Shown here piece after piece: positions 52,201-60,500 of a DNA stretch of 64,000 bases (positions are counted from its first letter, which is position 1; each line of letters opens with the position of its first letter). The notes under the pieces are model-generated. The model ran no database searches, was not told the origin of the DNA, and worked only from the letters and a program-made list of their open reading frames with translations. The DNA is taken from the NCBI RefSeq assembly GCF_016899955.1, contig NZ_JACJJL010000001.1, positions 285,174-349,173 on the forward strand. Direction: 5' to 3'. Both the position numbers and the translations under genes were made by a program. Origin of the DNA: Marseilla massiliensis. GTDB lineage: Bacteria; Bacteroidota; Bacteroidia; Bacteroidales; Bacteroidaceae.

Positions 52201-53858
52201 AACTTCTGTACGTGTACGTTGGTAGAAGAGCCGTTGCCACCTGCCGAGGCGAGCAGCTCGCGTTGCAGGTCGCCATCCCACCAGATGGCCTCGACGGGAT
52301 ATGCGTTCTCGCCCGTGCTGATTACGTTGCCCTTGCAGTCGAACAGCTTGTCGGAGGCGGCAAACGACCAGCTCTCGAGCCCCTTGTGCCCGGGGTCGAC
52401 GTCGATGCAGCGCCCCCGGCCCACGTCTTGCGACTTCGGCATCCACCATTCGTGTATGTGTTCGCCCGTAGCCACGTCGTATAGGTAAGCCCCGCAGTAG
52501 CTCGACTGCTGTATGGCAAACACCTCGAGGCCCGGCCGTTCGGGGTCGATGTCGGTCACGTCGAAGCGGTCGCCGTGGCCGATGCCGGGGCTCATTACCC
52601 GCCCTTTGGCCGGGTTGATGGCATAGCCGCCCTCCATCAGCTCGTCGATGCCGTCGCCGTCGACGTCGGCCACGCGGAACTGGTGGAACTCAGCCGCCGC
52701 CGGCGTGGCCTGCTTCAGCGGGTATGTGAAGCTGTGGTGCCAGTTTGACGGCTTGCCGCCGTCCCAGTCGTACTTCCATTCCATTATGTAGTAATGGTGG
52801 CCGGTGGTCTTTGAGCGGTTGTAGCACTGCATGGCGAGCGATGGATGGATGCCGTCGAAGTAGCAGATGGCAAACTTGCCGTTGAGGAAGGCATATTCCT
52901 GCCCCTGGCTGTCGTTGAGATATTCGTTGCGGTTGTCGCGTCGCCAAGTGTCTTCGCCGTCGGTTATGGCGCTGTAGTTTATCTCGGAGCAGTCTATCTC
53001 CTCGCCGGTGCGCCCGTCGACCACCGACACATAGAACGGCGCGTTGTACTTGTCGCTCGTGCGGTAGTCGTAAATGCCGTCGCCGTCGACGTCGGGCGAC
53101 GTGCTCCCCATGGCATACTTGCCCCATGTGTTGGCTTTCGAGTCCCAGAAGCGGGTGCCGTCAGAGCTTTTTATTATCACCTCGCAGCGCCCGTCGCAGT
53201 TGATGTCGTAGGCCAGGGCCATGTCGTTCTGTCCGGCGCTGAGGTTGATGTTGGGGCCGATGTCTATCGTCCAGAGGCATGTTCCGTCGAGCGTGTAGGC
53301 CTGGAGCTTATGGCTGTCGGTGGGCTTTACGCCCCCGTAGTCGGGGTCGGGCTCCCCCGAGGTGGAGTGAAGCCGGTCGACGAGCACCGCGTCGAACTCT
53401 CCGTTGCCGTCGAGGTCCATCGGCCAGACAAACTTAACCTTGTAGTTCTTGGGGTTGAGCACCTTGTCTTCAAAGTCGAAGTCGAAGAACAAGTCTTTCC
53501 ATTGCTGCTGCTTGAACAGGAAGGGGTTGCTCTTGCTGCTCTCAACACCGTTGCTGACGGTGGTCACCGCCCGTTCCGAACCGTAGGGAACGACGCTGCG
53601 CGTGGTCTCGAAGTTGGTCTTGGTGATGGGCTCGGAGTTCACCTTGGTGTAGTCTTGCGACCCCTGTGCGCGGCGGTATAGGTTGTAGGTGCAGTCTTCG
53701 GGCTCCTGCGCCAGCTTGCGCCAAGAGACGAGCACCGCGTCTTTCGAGTTGTCGGTGACAGCCACCACGGCCCTCCCGAGCGGCTGCTGCAGCCGTTGAG
53801 CCATCATATTGGCGGGCAATGCGGCCAGCATGATAAGTGTAAAAGTAAGTTTCTTCAT
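49242..53858 (-). CDS. PL11 rhamnogalacturonan lyase fused to autotransporter-type repeats and a T9SS tail
   Basis: The 1538-residue protein has a signal peptide (MKKLTFTLIMLAALPANMMAQ) and an N-terminal beta domain (~25-115). The PL11 propeller (~120-665) carries VWPMDLDGNGEFDAVLVDR, YDINCDGRCEVIIKSSDGT, SPDVDGDGIYDYRTSDKYN, FRVADVDGDGIDELMEGG and TGDWREEVILMK, Ca-binding Asp-rich loops typical of this family. Residues ~690-1460 are beta-helix repeats of the PATR type (FTGRTVISEGTLCLNGTV, YTGPTVVNAGTLTVSNISVG, FDGTLHLANVQTQEP). The tail (TVSVYSTDGKLLRD...GLAPGVYIVGG) is a type IX sorting domain. PL11 enzymes cleave the rhamnogalacturonan I backbone. Long repeats of this kind usually occur in autotransporters, so the combination is unusual and may display the lyase at a distance from the cell. 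Confidence 0.88.
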   Translation of the reverse strand: MKKLTFTLIMLAALPANMMAQRLQQPLGRAVVAVTDNSKDAVLVSWRKLAQEPEDCTYNLYRRAQGSQDYTKVNSEPITKTNFETTRSVVPYGSERAVTTVSNGVESSKSNPFLFKQQQWKDLFFDFDFEDKVLNPKNYKVKFVWPMDLDGNGEFDAVLVDRLHSTSGEPDPDYGGVKPTDSHKLQAYTLDGTCLWTIDIGPNINLSAGQNDMALAYDINCDGRCEVIIKSSDGTRFWDSKANTWGKYAMGSTSPDVDGDGIYDYRTSDKYNAPFYVSVVDGRTGEEIDCSEINYSAITDGEDTWRRDNRNEYLNDSQGQEYAFLNGKFAICYFDGIHPSLAMQCYNRSKTTGHHYYIMEWKYDWDGGKPSNWHHSFTYPLKQATPAAAEFHQFRVADVDGDGIDELMEGGYAINPAKGRVMSPGIGHGDRFDVTDIDPERPGLEVFAIQQSSYCGAYLYDVATGEHIHEWWMPKSQDVGRGRCIDVDPGHKGLESWSFAASDKLFDCKGNVISTGENAYPVEAIWWDGDLQRELLASAGGNGSSTNVHVQKFGGTRLIEFSRQSGWKVHAQTGARPGYFGDMTGDWREEVILMKQNDSHATGLVGYSTDIPSDHSMYTLQEDPHYRLDCTTRAYYQMPCPGFYLGGDMPYPPLPPTAVADLRWAQGGSWGAGTRGFTSFDHSSEKAYADGQSVIFDMSGDNSKPISIDGTVSPKAVYVMAPKGHDYSFTGEGRLAGSMELWKSMQGTASFDADFAFTGRTVISEGTLCLNGTVAGPIELRARGTLAGTGLISGDMAFEEALNYEGCRLMPGSPADKYGTLTFGKSLTLPGDVYIEAAIASGKAAKIRVEGDLTLEGDNTITLVADGGELAAGRYVVAECTGKLTAEPQHIATRGLEGVNYDVVVDANQIAIVVNEMRAPEQGVTWTGAESNSWNYKDGNFKVDGSATEFVNGDAISFTDASANRNITLDTYVKPASVTFDFDGQAYTLSGSGGLTGTTGLTKDGNGELSIDLQNSDYTGPTVVNAGTLTVSNISVGGSKSAIGAASADAGNLVINGGARLNVTAESAATDRIITISDTAALCIADPEGALTLNAQVRGDGYLVKEGPGRLTLRGSGVYPISGLIIKGGLVIQGTYSASFGGSGAPLTLAGGELQMASNSSMSTMPAFNYAFNVVEGTENTLRNTTRGVIDGSVRGKGTLTVVGNGVRSDLNADFSAFEGTLIASGNSVRLSAGVTDMSRARLVLEAGANVQHKRQGSDDSEEVTTKVGSLESESADCQVGNSSDTYLVGYLNTDASYAGKLAAKAVEKHGTGTWTLLGTGSSAAITAFDGTLHLANVQTQEPLTTGIVTARDHGTIAGEGYAGSIAVYKGGVLTAGNDGGCGTITALGNVTMYTGSTLMVKIQRGRFGGRNNDKFDISGRLAHSNDTLLVKVQQGVALQPGDEFEVFVGDGTQAGSYTLKTECEGYEVVWDDSRLKTDGVLTVATVTSVGGVTADEGTVSVYSTDGKLLRDNVPSDRALDGLAPGVYIVGGEKAIKE

Positions 53859-53910
53859 ATTGCTTCAGGTTTTTGTTTGATGTCCCATGCACCGTAGTGC
53901 AGGAACATTG

Positions 53911-54060
53911 GGTGTAAGATTATTTCGACATGGGCGTTTTGTTCCGCCCTTTTTCACAACTGACTGATGTACAGCGGATTGCCATGCGGGCCCGTTTGAC
54001 ATTGCCGTAAGGGCCGTATTGGCATCCCATACGGGCCGTCTTGCAGTGCCGGACGGCCCG
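53911..54060. repeat. 22-nt phased palindromic array K
   Basis: Cores begin at 53988 (GGGCCCG), 54010 (AGGGCCG), 54032 (CGGGCCG) and 54054 (CGGCCCG), 22 nt apart. A GGTGTAAG motif (53911-53918) to the left resembles the inverted end motif. It lies between two leftward genes, 130 nt upstream of the PL11 start. No gene is seen in 53859-54293. Confidence 0.8.
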
Positions 54061-54293
54061 TTTTGGATTGTCAGATGGCATGGCGTGGCGGCGCCTGACG
54101 GCTTTGTCAACAAATCGAACCAAGGGCCGCCTTGGCCGCCAACGGCCCCTTTTGGGCGCGAGAGCCGTTCCGCAGCCGCCCCCGGGCCATTCCCTGCCCG
54201 ATGCTGGCGGTGGTGCAGGGTGGCCGCAGGCGTGCGGCTGCGTAAGCGGCTTGTTGCAGTGTGGCTGCGTTCACGGCCGTTAGGACCGGCCTG

Positions 54294-56138
54294 TCACCTC
54301 ACTACGACCTTGCGTGCCTTCACCGTGCCGTTGGCATATACCTCCTTCACGATGTTGATGCCGCGCTTCATTGCCGGCAGGCGCGTGCCGCTGAGGCTGT
54401 AAATCTCGGTTCGCACAATCTCGCCGTCGGGTTGCGCATTGCTTATTCCGCTGACCATGTCTTCGTATTCTTCCGACAGCTCGCCGTGGTTCTTTACGTA
54501 GATGTCGAACACAGCGGCCATGCCGCCAGCCGACGCAACTTTGACAAACACCTCGTCGGTGCCCTCGTATGACAGCAGGGTGCGCTTCCAGATGCGCTTG
54601 ATGTCGCCCATTTGCAGGTCGCCCACCTTCTGCCAGCTGTCGGCCTGCAGCGTGTCGGTGGCCACGTAGAGCTCGGCTGCGGCTTTTCCCGAATTCTCTT
54701 TGTTGGAGATGTAGGTGATGACGTCAAACGGTCCCTTAAACCTGACGGTGCTCTGTATGCTTGCCGTGTAAGGCTCGTTGCGCCCGTCGGCAGTCTGTTT
54801 CACCGCGTCGAATGATACGCAGCAGTTGGTGTTCTCGCCGTGGTCGTCGGCAACGGTTGCCGGGTTGTACGTGCTTCCGTCGGCAATGATGTGCCCGCTG
54901 GGCGTGCGTTCCCACACAATGCCCTGTCCTTCGGTGCGTGCTTCCCAGCCGTTGCCGGTGTTGTGGGTCAGTACGGAGTCGACGGTGGCATACACATTGT
55001 ACACCGTGACACGCTGTCCGTCGGGGGGCTTTCCCGTCTCCTGGCCTATCACTTCGTCTGTGAAGTATCGGTAGCCTTCCGTATAATAGAAGTATCCGCG
55101 CGACGAACCGGCGTTGGGGTTCCATTCCTGCTCGTTGGCGTCGAAGTGGCTCAGTATGTCTTTGCGCACTTCCTTGCCGCTGATGAGCATTGCCTCTTGC
55201 GCGGTCTCCGACTGGATGAGCTCGCCTGTGGCGTCGATGGCAAAGGCATAGACGGTAGAGTGCTGCGTCATTGTTATCGGTTCGAGGTAAAGTTCTGCAG
55301 CCGCGGGGTCGGCCACGCCGCTGAAGTTGTAGTAAATCTCTGCCCCGGGCGTTGCGCACTCTATTGTCACGGTGCTCTTGCCGGTCTCCTGTGCCACGCT
55401 GATGACGGGCGTGGCCACCTGGTCTTTCACCTCCACGGGGTCTGAGCTGACCACGTCGCTCGGCAGGTATCCGTCGCCCTGTGCCACGACCTTCACTATT
55501 GTTCCGGCCTCGGTGATGAGGAACGGGCCTGTGTATGCCGTACCGTTTGTGGCTGGGTCGCTTCCGTCGGTGGTGTACCTGTATGTGGTGTTGGGCGTGC
55601 TGCAGTCAAACTTCACCTCGGTGGCGAGCTTCTTCAAAGTAGTGGTCACCGTTGGCTTAGCCGTCTTGACCACGGCTTTCTTGGTTTGCATCACCATCTT
55701 GATGGCGTTTGGCAGTATGTCGATGAAGCTCTCGTCGGGCTCTCCCATCGGGTATGTGTACGGAACCATGATGTATGCGTTGCGCTCCATGTTGTGAACG
55801 TGGATCACGGGCGTGCTGCCGGCCCACGCCAGCACCGAGTCGTTGGCGAAGTATGACCCTTGCGGCGCATCGTATCCGGCCGCTCCATCCCCGCTGATGA
55901 ACATGCTGAAGTTTCCGTCTTCGTCGACATAGGGCCTCGTGCTTGCGCTCGACGGCTCGAACAGCGTCGACTTGGCCGCCGTTGTGTCCACGTATAGCGT
56001 GTTCATCCTGGTCTTTACGGCCTTTGCATATCCCCACGTCTCATACAGCTCCGGGCTGAGGTTCACCATCGGCACGTATGCCACGGCCTCCTTCACTGTC
56101 TGCGCCATGCTGTTGTCCCTGCGCATCGCCCCGCTCAC
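54294..56138 (-). CDS. C-terminal part of a frameshifted surface protein (CHB_HEX_C-like domains, T9SS-type tail)
   Basis: The frame opens with GTG overlapping the stop of the upstream part (complement GTGTGA at 56133-56138). The text SGAMRRDNSMAQTVKEAVAYVPMVNLSPELYETWGYAKAV continues naturally from the upstream protein's ...DSLMAFEAVV, so these were one gene. A chitobiase/beta-hexosaminidase C-terminal-like beta domain follows (KPTVTTTLKKLATEVKFDCSTPNTTYRYTTDGSDPATN, near residue 160), then a second similar one. A jelly-roll-like region and a tail (IYSLSGTRLPAMKRGINIVKEVYANGTVKARKVVVR) end the protein. A 1-nt deletion in the GTGGTG run would explain the break. Without a signal peptide of its own, this part would not be exported unless frame recovery occurs. 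Confidence 0.75.
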   Translation of the reverse strand: MSGAMRRDNSMAQTVKEAVAYVPMVNLSPELYETWGYAKAVKTRMNTLYVDTTAAKSTLFEPSSASTRPYVDEDGNFSMFISGDGAAGYDAPQGSYFANDSVLAWAGSTPVIHVHNMERNAYIMVPYTYPMGEPDESFIDILPNAIKMVMQTKKAVVKTAKPTVTTTLKKLATEVKFDCSTPNTTYRYTTDGSDPATNGTAYTGPFLITEAGTIVKVVAQGDGYLPSDVVSSDPVEVKDQVATPVISVAQETGKSTVTIECATPGAEIYYNFSGVADPAAAELYLEPITMTQHSTVYAFAIDATGELIQSETAQEAMLISGKEVRKDILSHFDANEQEWNPNAGSSRGYFYYTEGYRYFTDEVIGQETGKPPDGQRVTVYNVYATVDSVLTHNTGNGWEARTEGQGIVWERTPSGHIIADGSTYNPATVADDHGENTNCCVSFDAVKQTADGRNEPYTASIQSTVRFKGPFDVITYISNKENSGKAAAELYVATDTLQADSWQKVGDLQMGDIKRIWKRTLLSYEGTDEVFVKVASAGGMAAVFDIYVKNHGELSEEYEDMVSGISNAQPDGEIVRTEIYSLSGTRLPAMKRGINIVKEVYANGTVKARKVVVR

Positions 56139-56974
56139 ACCACGGCCTCGAATGCCATGAGCGAGTCTTTGGTGACGCTCCCGTCGGCCTGCGCCGCGTC
56201 GATTTCCACCAGTTCCATGTTCTCAATCCTGTTTGGCAGCTCGTAGGTGATGAGGTCGAGCGGCATGTCGGCGGCCTTGTCGTATCCCTCGAAGCCCGAG
56301 TCGTAGATGTAGGCCACCTTGTCTTTCTCAACCACCGGCTCGTCGTCGTAGAGCTCCTGGCCCACGCAGATGCGGTAGAGGTGTATTCCGGCCGTTGCCT
56401 GGAACGTCACGTCGACGCTCTCTACGCCGTAGTATTCCTGCACACAGAACACGGCCGTGTCAATGCTGATGGTGCTTGTGGCCGTCTGGTCGGTTGTGCC
56501 GTCGATGAACACGCCGTCGGTTGTGGTCTTGAAACCGCGTTCCTCTTCTTTGTTGTGCGATTCGTAAACGACGAAAATTTTCTCTCCGGCGGCCACCTTT
56601 GGTATTGTGAAGTAGTCTTGGTCCTTGCTTCCGTTTATCCATAGAAACTGTTTGCCGTGGTATCCAAGCTGGTTGTCGTAGGCAATGACAATGTGCTTAG
56701 CGCTCGTTGCGCCAAACTGCAGTCCTTGGGTCTCGGGTATTTCCCATGCAGTACCGTCGATGTTCACGGTCAGCGGGCCCGCTTCGCGGTTGCCTATCTG
56801 GTAGTTGCCCGGCGACTCGAGCGTCCAGTCGCCTCCCGACGTGATGTTTTGCTCTATGTTGGCCAGCGTCTCGTCACTCCAGCCGTGCGTGAAGTTCCAG
56901 TTCCTGCGCTCCTGGGCGCCTGCTCCGATGACGGTCATGAGGCCCAATGTCAGGGTAATGATGTTTTTTTTCAT
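56135..56974 (-). CDS. N-terminal part of the same frameshifted surface protein
   Basis: The 279-residue product has a signal peptide (MKKNIITLTLGLMTVIGAGAQ) and a beta-rich domain (WNFTHGWSDETLANIEQNI... to YIYDSGFEGYDKAADMPLDL). Its last residues LMAFEAVV stop at TGA where the sequence of related Bacteroidales surface proteins would run on. The downstream frame resumes directly. Either the gene is a pseudogene, the base call is wrong, or ribosomes shift there. A -7-like CAAAGATA (57056-57063, minus TATCTTTG) lies upstream. It is divergent from the hybrid regulator at 57553 and probably under its control. Confidence 0.75.
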   Translation of the reverse strand: MKKNIITLTLGLMTVIGAGAQERRNWNFTHGWSDETLANIEQNITSGGDWTLESPGNYQIGNREAGPLTVNIDGTAWEIPETQGLQFGATSAKHIVIAYDNQLGYHGKQFLWINGSKDQDYFTIPKVAAGEKIFVVYESHNKEEERGFKTTTDGVFIDGTTDQTATSTISIDTAVFCVQEYYGVESVDVTFQATAGIHLYRICVGQELYDDEPVVEKDKVAYIYDSGFEGYDKAADMPLDLITYELPNRIENMELVEIDAAQADGSVTKDSLMAFEAVV

Positions 56975-57344
56975 AAGCAGAATGTTTTAAGTTATATTTA
57001 TAATGTATTGCCATCCGTGATGTTTCAGGTTGCCTGGCTTGCTTGTTTGCATCTGCAAAGATATGGTTATCGGCTGTTGTGAAATGTATGCATTAGTACG
57101 AAAAAGTCTGTTTCCGTACGTTTTTCGAGCAATATTTATTACCTTTGGCGTTGAAACGGGCCTGTGGGCACATTAGCCAGGCCCTGCAGCCGTGTGTCTT
57201 GGCTGTTGTGGCCATGCCGAAGTGCCGGGGCACAGCGGCGCCGGCATGTGGCCGTTTCGTGGTGCGGGCTTCGGCTTTCACCGCCCGCCAAATGCCTCCG
57301 GGGCCTTGCCTGTGATGGCCGGCCTGCATACCGGCTTTGCCGTT

Positions 57345-57449
57345 TGGGCCGTATTGCGCTGCGAAACGTGCCGTTTTGGAGCGCGATATGGGTCGTTTTG
57401 CAGCATCAAACGGCCCATTTTGCAACGTGCACAGGCTCAGCGGGTTGCG
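57345..57449. repeat. 22-nt phased palindromic array L
   Basis: Cores begin at 57345 (TGGGCCG), 57367 (CGTGCCG), 57389 (TGGGTCG) and 57411 (CGGCCCA), 22 nt apart. Unit 1 and unit 4 cores are exact complements (TGGGCCG/CGGCCCA), another paired change. AGGCTCA (57433-57439) is one phase on, with CAGCGGGTTGCG at 57438-57449. TCTTTACAG follows near 57473. It lies in the 56975-57552 divergent gap between the frameshifted protein and the regulator. No gene is seen there. Confidence 0.82.
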
Positions 57450-57552
57450 AATGAAGGCGTTTGCGTGAATATGTCTTTACAGTAAATTTATGGCCGTGTG
57501 TGTGCGTTGAGCTCGCTCATCCACGGTTTCTGTCGATGATGAATACAAGTAT

Positions 57553-60500
57553 ATGAGTTGTTTGCGGATATTTTTGCTTGGCGTAGTCCGTGCCTTGGTG
57601 GCGTGGCTGGCGCCGGTAGTGAGTTCGGGCGTGGTGATTTTGACGGCCGCGGCCCTGTTTCCTGCACCCCTGTCGGCACAGGGCGAGGGCGTGGGATATT
57701 CCATGCGGCGCATCTCTTCGGCCGGGGGACTGCCGAGCAACACGGTGCACTGCATGGCCCGTGACGCCAGCGGATACATCTGGATAGGCACAAGCAACGG
57801 ACTGTGCCGTTACGACGGTTTCAACGCCATGAGGCTGCGCGGCATCAGTTGCGACCCCTCGGTTTACATAGAGCCCAACATAGGCGATGTGGAATGTGAC
57901 GAAAAGCGCGGCTTGGTGTGGGTGCTCACGTCGGCGGGGATAGTAGGCTGCTTCGATGTAAGGCAGTCGCGCTTTGTCGACTATACCGGGCGCGGCGAAT
58001 ACCTGAGGCAGTATGGGCAGTGGATGCTGGCCGACGGCGGCCTCTGGCTCTACGGCAACGGAGACGGCGTGCGCCATGTCGACCGCCGCGGCGGCCGTTT
58101 CATCGTCGTGGATTACTCGGAGCGTGCGGGCAACCTGCCTTCCGACGATGTGCGCCGTGTGGCTGCAGACTCCGCCGGCAACGTGTGGTTGCTCACGGCG
58201 CGCGGCGCCCTGGCCGTCACCCCGGGCGGCAAGGCGGTGGCGTTAGGGGCCGGGCGCAACATGGCCGGGTGTGCGCCCGTCGGCGGGGGCATGGCCCTCG
58301 TTGGCGCCGACGGCTCCATCGGCATCTACGACAGCCGGCTGAGGCTTGCCAGGCGGCTGAGGGTCGGCGGCGTGGGCACCGTGGGTGTCGGGCGGCTCAC
58401 CCACTGCTGCGAGTGGCGCGGGCAGTTGCTGCTGTTCACAGCGGGCGGCGCGCTGGCCGTCGACATGGCCACCGGGCGGCAGTACCGCCCCGACAGCCTC
58501 CAGATAGCCGGCGCCGTGGCCTGCCCGGGCAGCTCGCCCGGCTGGCAGACAGTGGCCAACGGCTCGGGCGACGTGCTCACTCTGCGCTCCGACGGGCTGG
58601 CCTCGCGCTTCAACCTGCTGCCCGGAGGGCGCAACCCTTCGCAGGGAGGGGTGAAGATAAGGGTGGCTGCGGCAGGCAGGGCCCTGTACATTGCCACCAA
58701 CGGCAACGGCCTTTTCTGCCTTGACCCCGCCCGGGGCGCCATGCCTTCGCGGGTGGAGGAGCCCGCCGGCACCGACGCCCTGTCGGACATGTTGCTCTGC
58801 ATCATGGCCACAGGCGACGGCACCCTGTTGGTGGGCAACGAGGCGGCGGGCGTCACGTGCGTCATGCCAGGGCGGCAGACCCAGGCCCGCTACATCTTGC
58901 CCGAGCCGGGCGGCATGGGCAGTCTGGCCAACACCGTGAGGCATATTGCCACGCGGGGCGACGGGAAAATGTTTGTCAGCACCAAGGACAACGCCATATA
59001 CGACTACAATCCGGCCACGGGCGGGCTTCAGGCCACAGGCCGCCTGAGGGCCTGCGCCTACGCTTTCTTTACCGACAGGCACGGCCATACATACCTTGGG
59101 ACGCGTGGCGACGGCCTTTATGTGGACGGTCTGCGCTATGCAACCGACGAGACCGCGCGCCATATTCCGTCAAACGACATTTACGACGTGGCGCAAGACG
59201 GCCGAGGCCGCATCTATGTGGCCACATGGGACGGCGGGCTGCTCGTGGCCGACAACCCCGGGCAGCGCCCCGTCAGGTTCAGGGTCATGCTCAACCGTAC
59301 GCGCGATGAGAGGCGCGTGCGCCGCGTGTGCATCGACGGCCGTGGCCGGGCGTGGGTGGCCACGTGCAACGGTCTCTACACCGCCGACACAAGGCAGGGG
59401 CGCATTGACAACGCCTCGTTCACGCGGCTGGCCGCTGCCGACGGGTCGCTGCCGGCCACCAACATCATCTGCCTCACCGTGGCAAGGGATGGCAACGTCT
59501 ATGCCGGCGGGCTCGGGTGTGGCCTGATAAAGGTCAAACCGGGCAAGGGCGCGGCCCGGCCGGGGTATGAGCAGATAACGATGGCGCAGGGGCTTGTCAA
59601 CGACAACGTGCGCTCGGTGGTGGAAGACCGTTACGGCTACATCTGGGCGGGCACCGAAGAAGGCGTCTCGAGGGTCAACCCGAGCAACAACACTGCCACA
59701 AGCTACCGCTTCGGAACCACCTTGGAGGGCAACATCTGCTCTGAGGGCGCGGCGGCGGTGGCACCCGATGGCACGCTGCTCTTCGGCACTTTCGGCGGCA
59801 TGCTGGCCGTGAGCCCCGTTAACCCTGAGCGCGACATGACAAGGGCGCGGCCCCCGCTGATAACCAATATAATGGTCAACGGGCTCGAACCGTGGCAGGA
59901 CACCGCGCTGGCAGGGCTCGTGGCCGGGGCCGACACCACAGGCCGCATGGAGCTGGGGCACGACCAGGGCAACATAACGCTGTGCTTCTCGAACATGGAC
60001 TACGCCAACGCCGCGTCGTCGTTCTTCATGTACCGTCTCGACGGCGAAGACCGCCAGTGGCACACTGCCAACGGAAGGGCGGTGGCACGGTATGCCAACC
60101 TGAGGCCGGGAACATACACGTTCCGCGTAAGGGCCATGACCGCCGACACGCGGTGGAGCCCCGACACCACGCTCGCCATAACCATACTGCAGCCGTGGTG
60201 GCTCAGGTGGTGGGCCTGGGTGGTGTATGCCGCAGCGCTGGCATCCCTGTCCGCATGGCTCTACTCGCTGTGGCTGCGTGGCTTCAGGCTGCGCCAGCAG
60301 GTGCTGACGGAGCGGCGCATGGGCGAGTTCCGCCTTAACCTGTTCACCCAGATAGCCCACGAGTTCCGCACGCCGCTGGCCCTCATACAGGGCGCGGCCG
60401 ACAGGCTGGCACGCAACGACGGCCGCCCGCCGTCGCGCTCGGCGCTGCAGACGGTGCGCCGGGGCACCTCGCGGCTGCTCCGTCAGGTGAACATGCTCAT

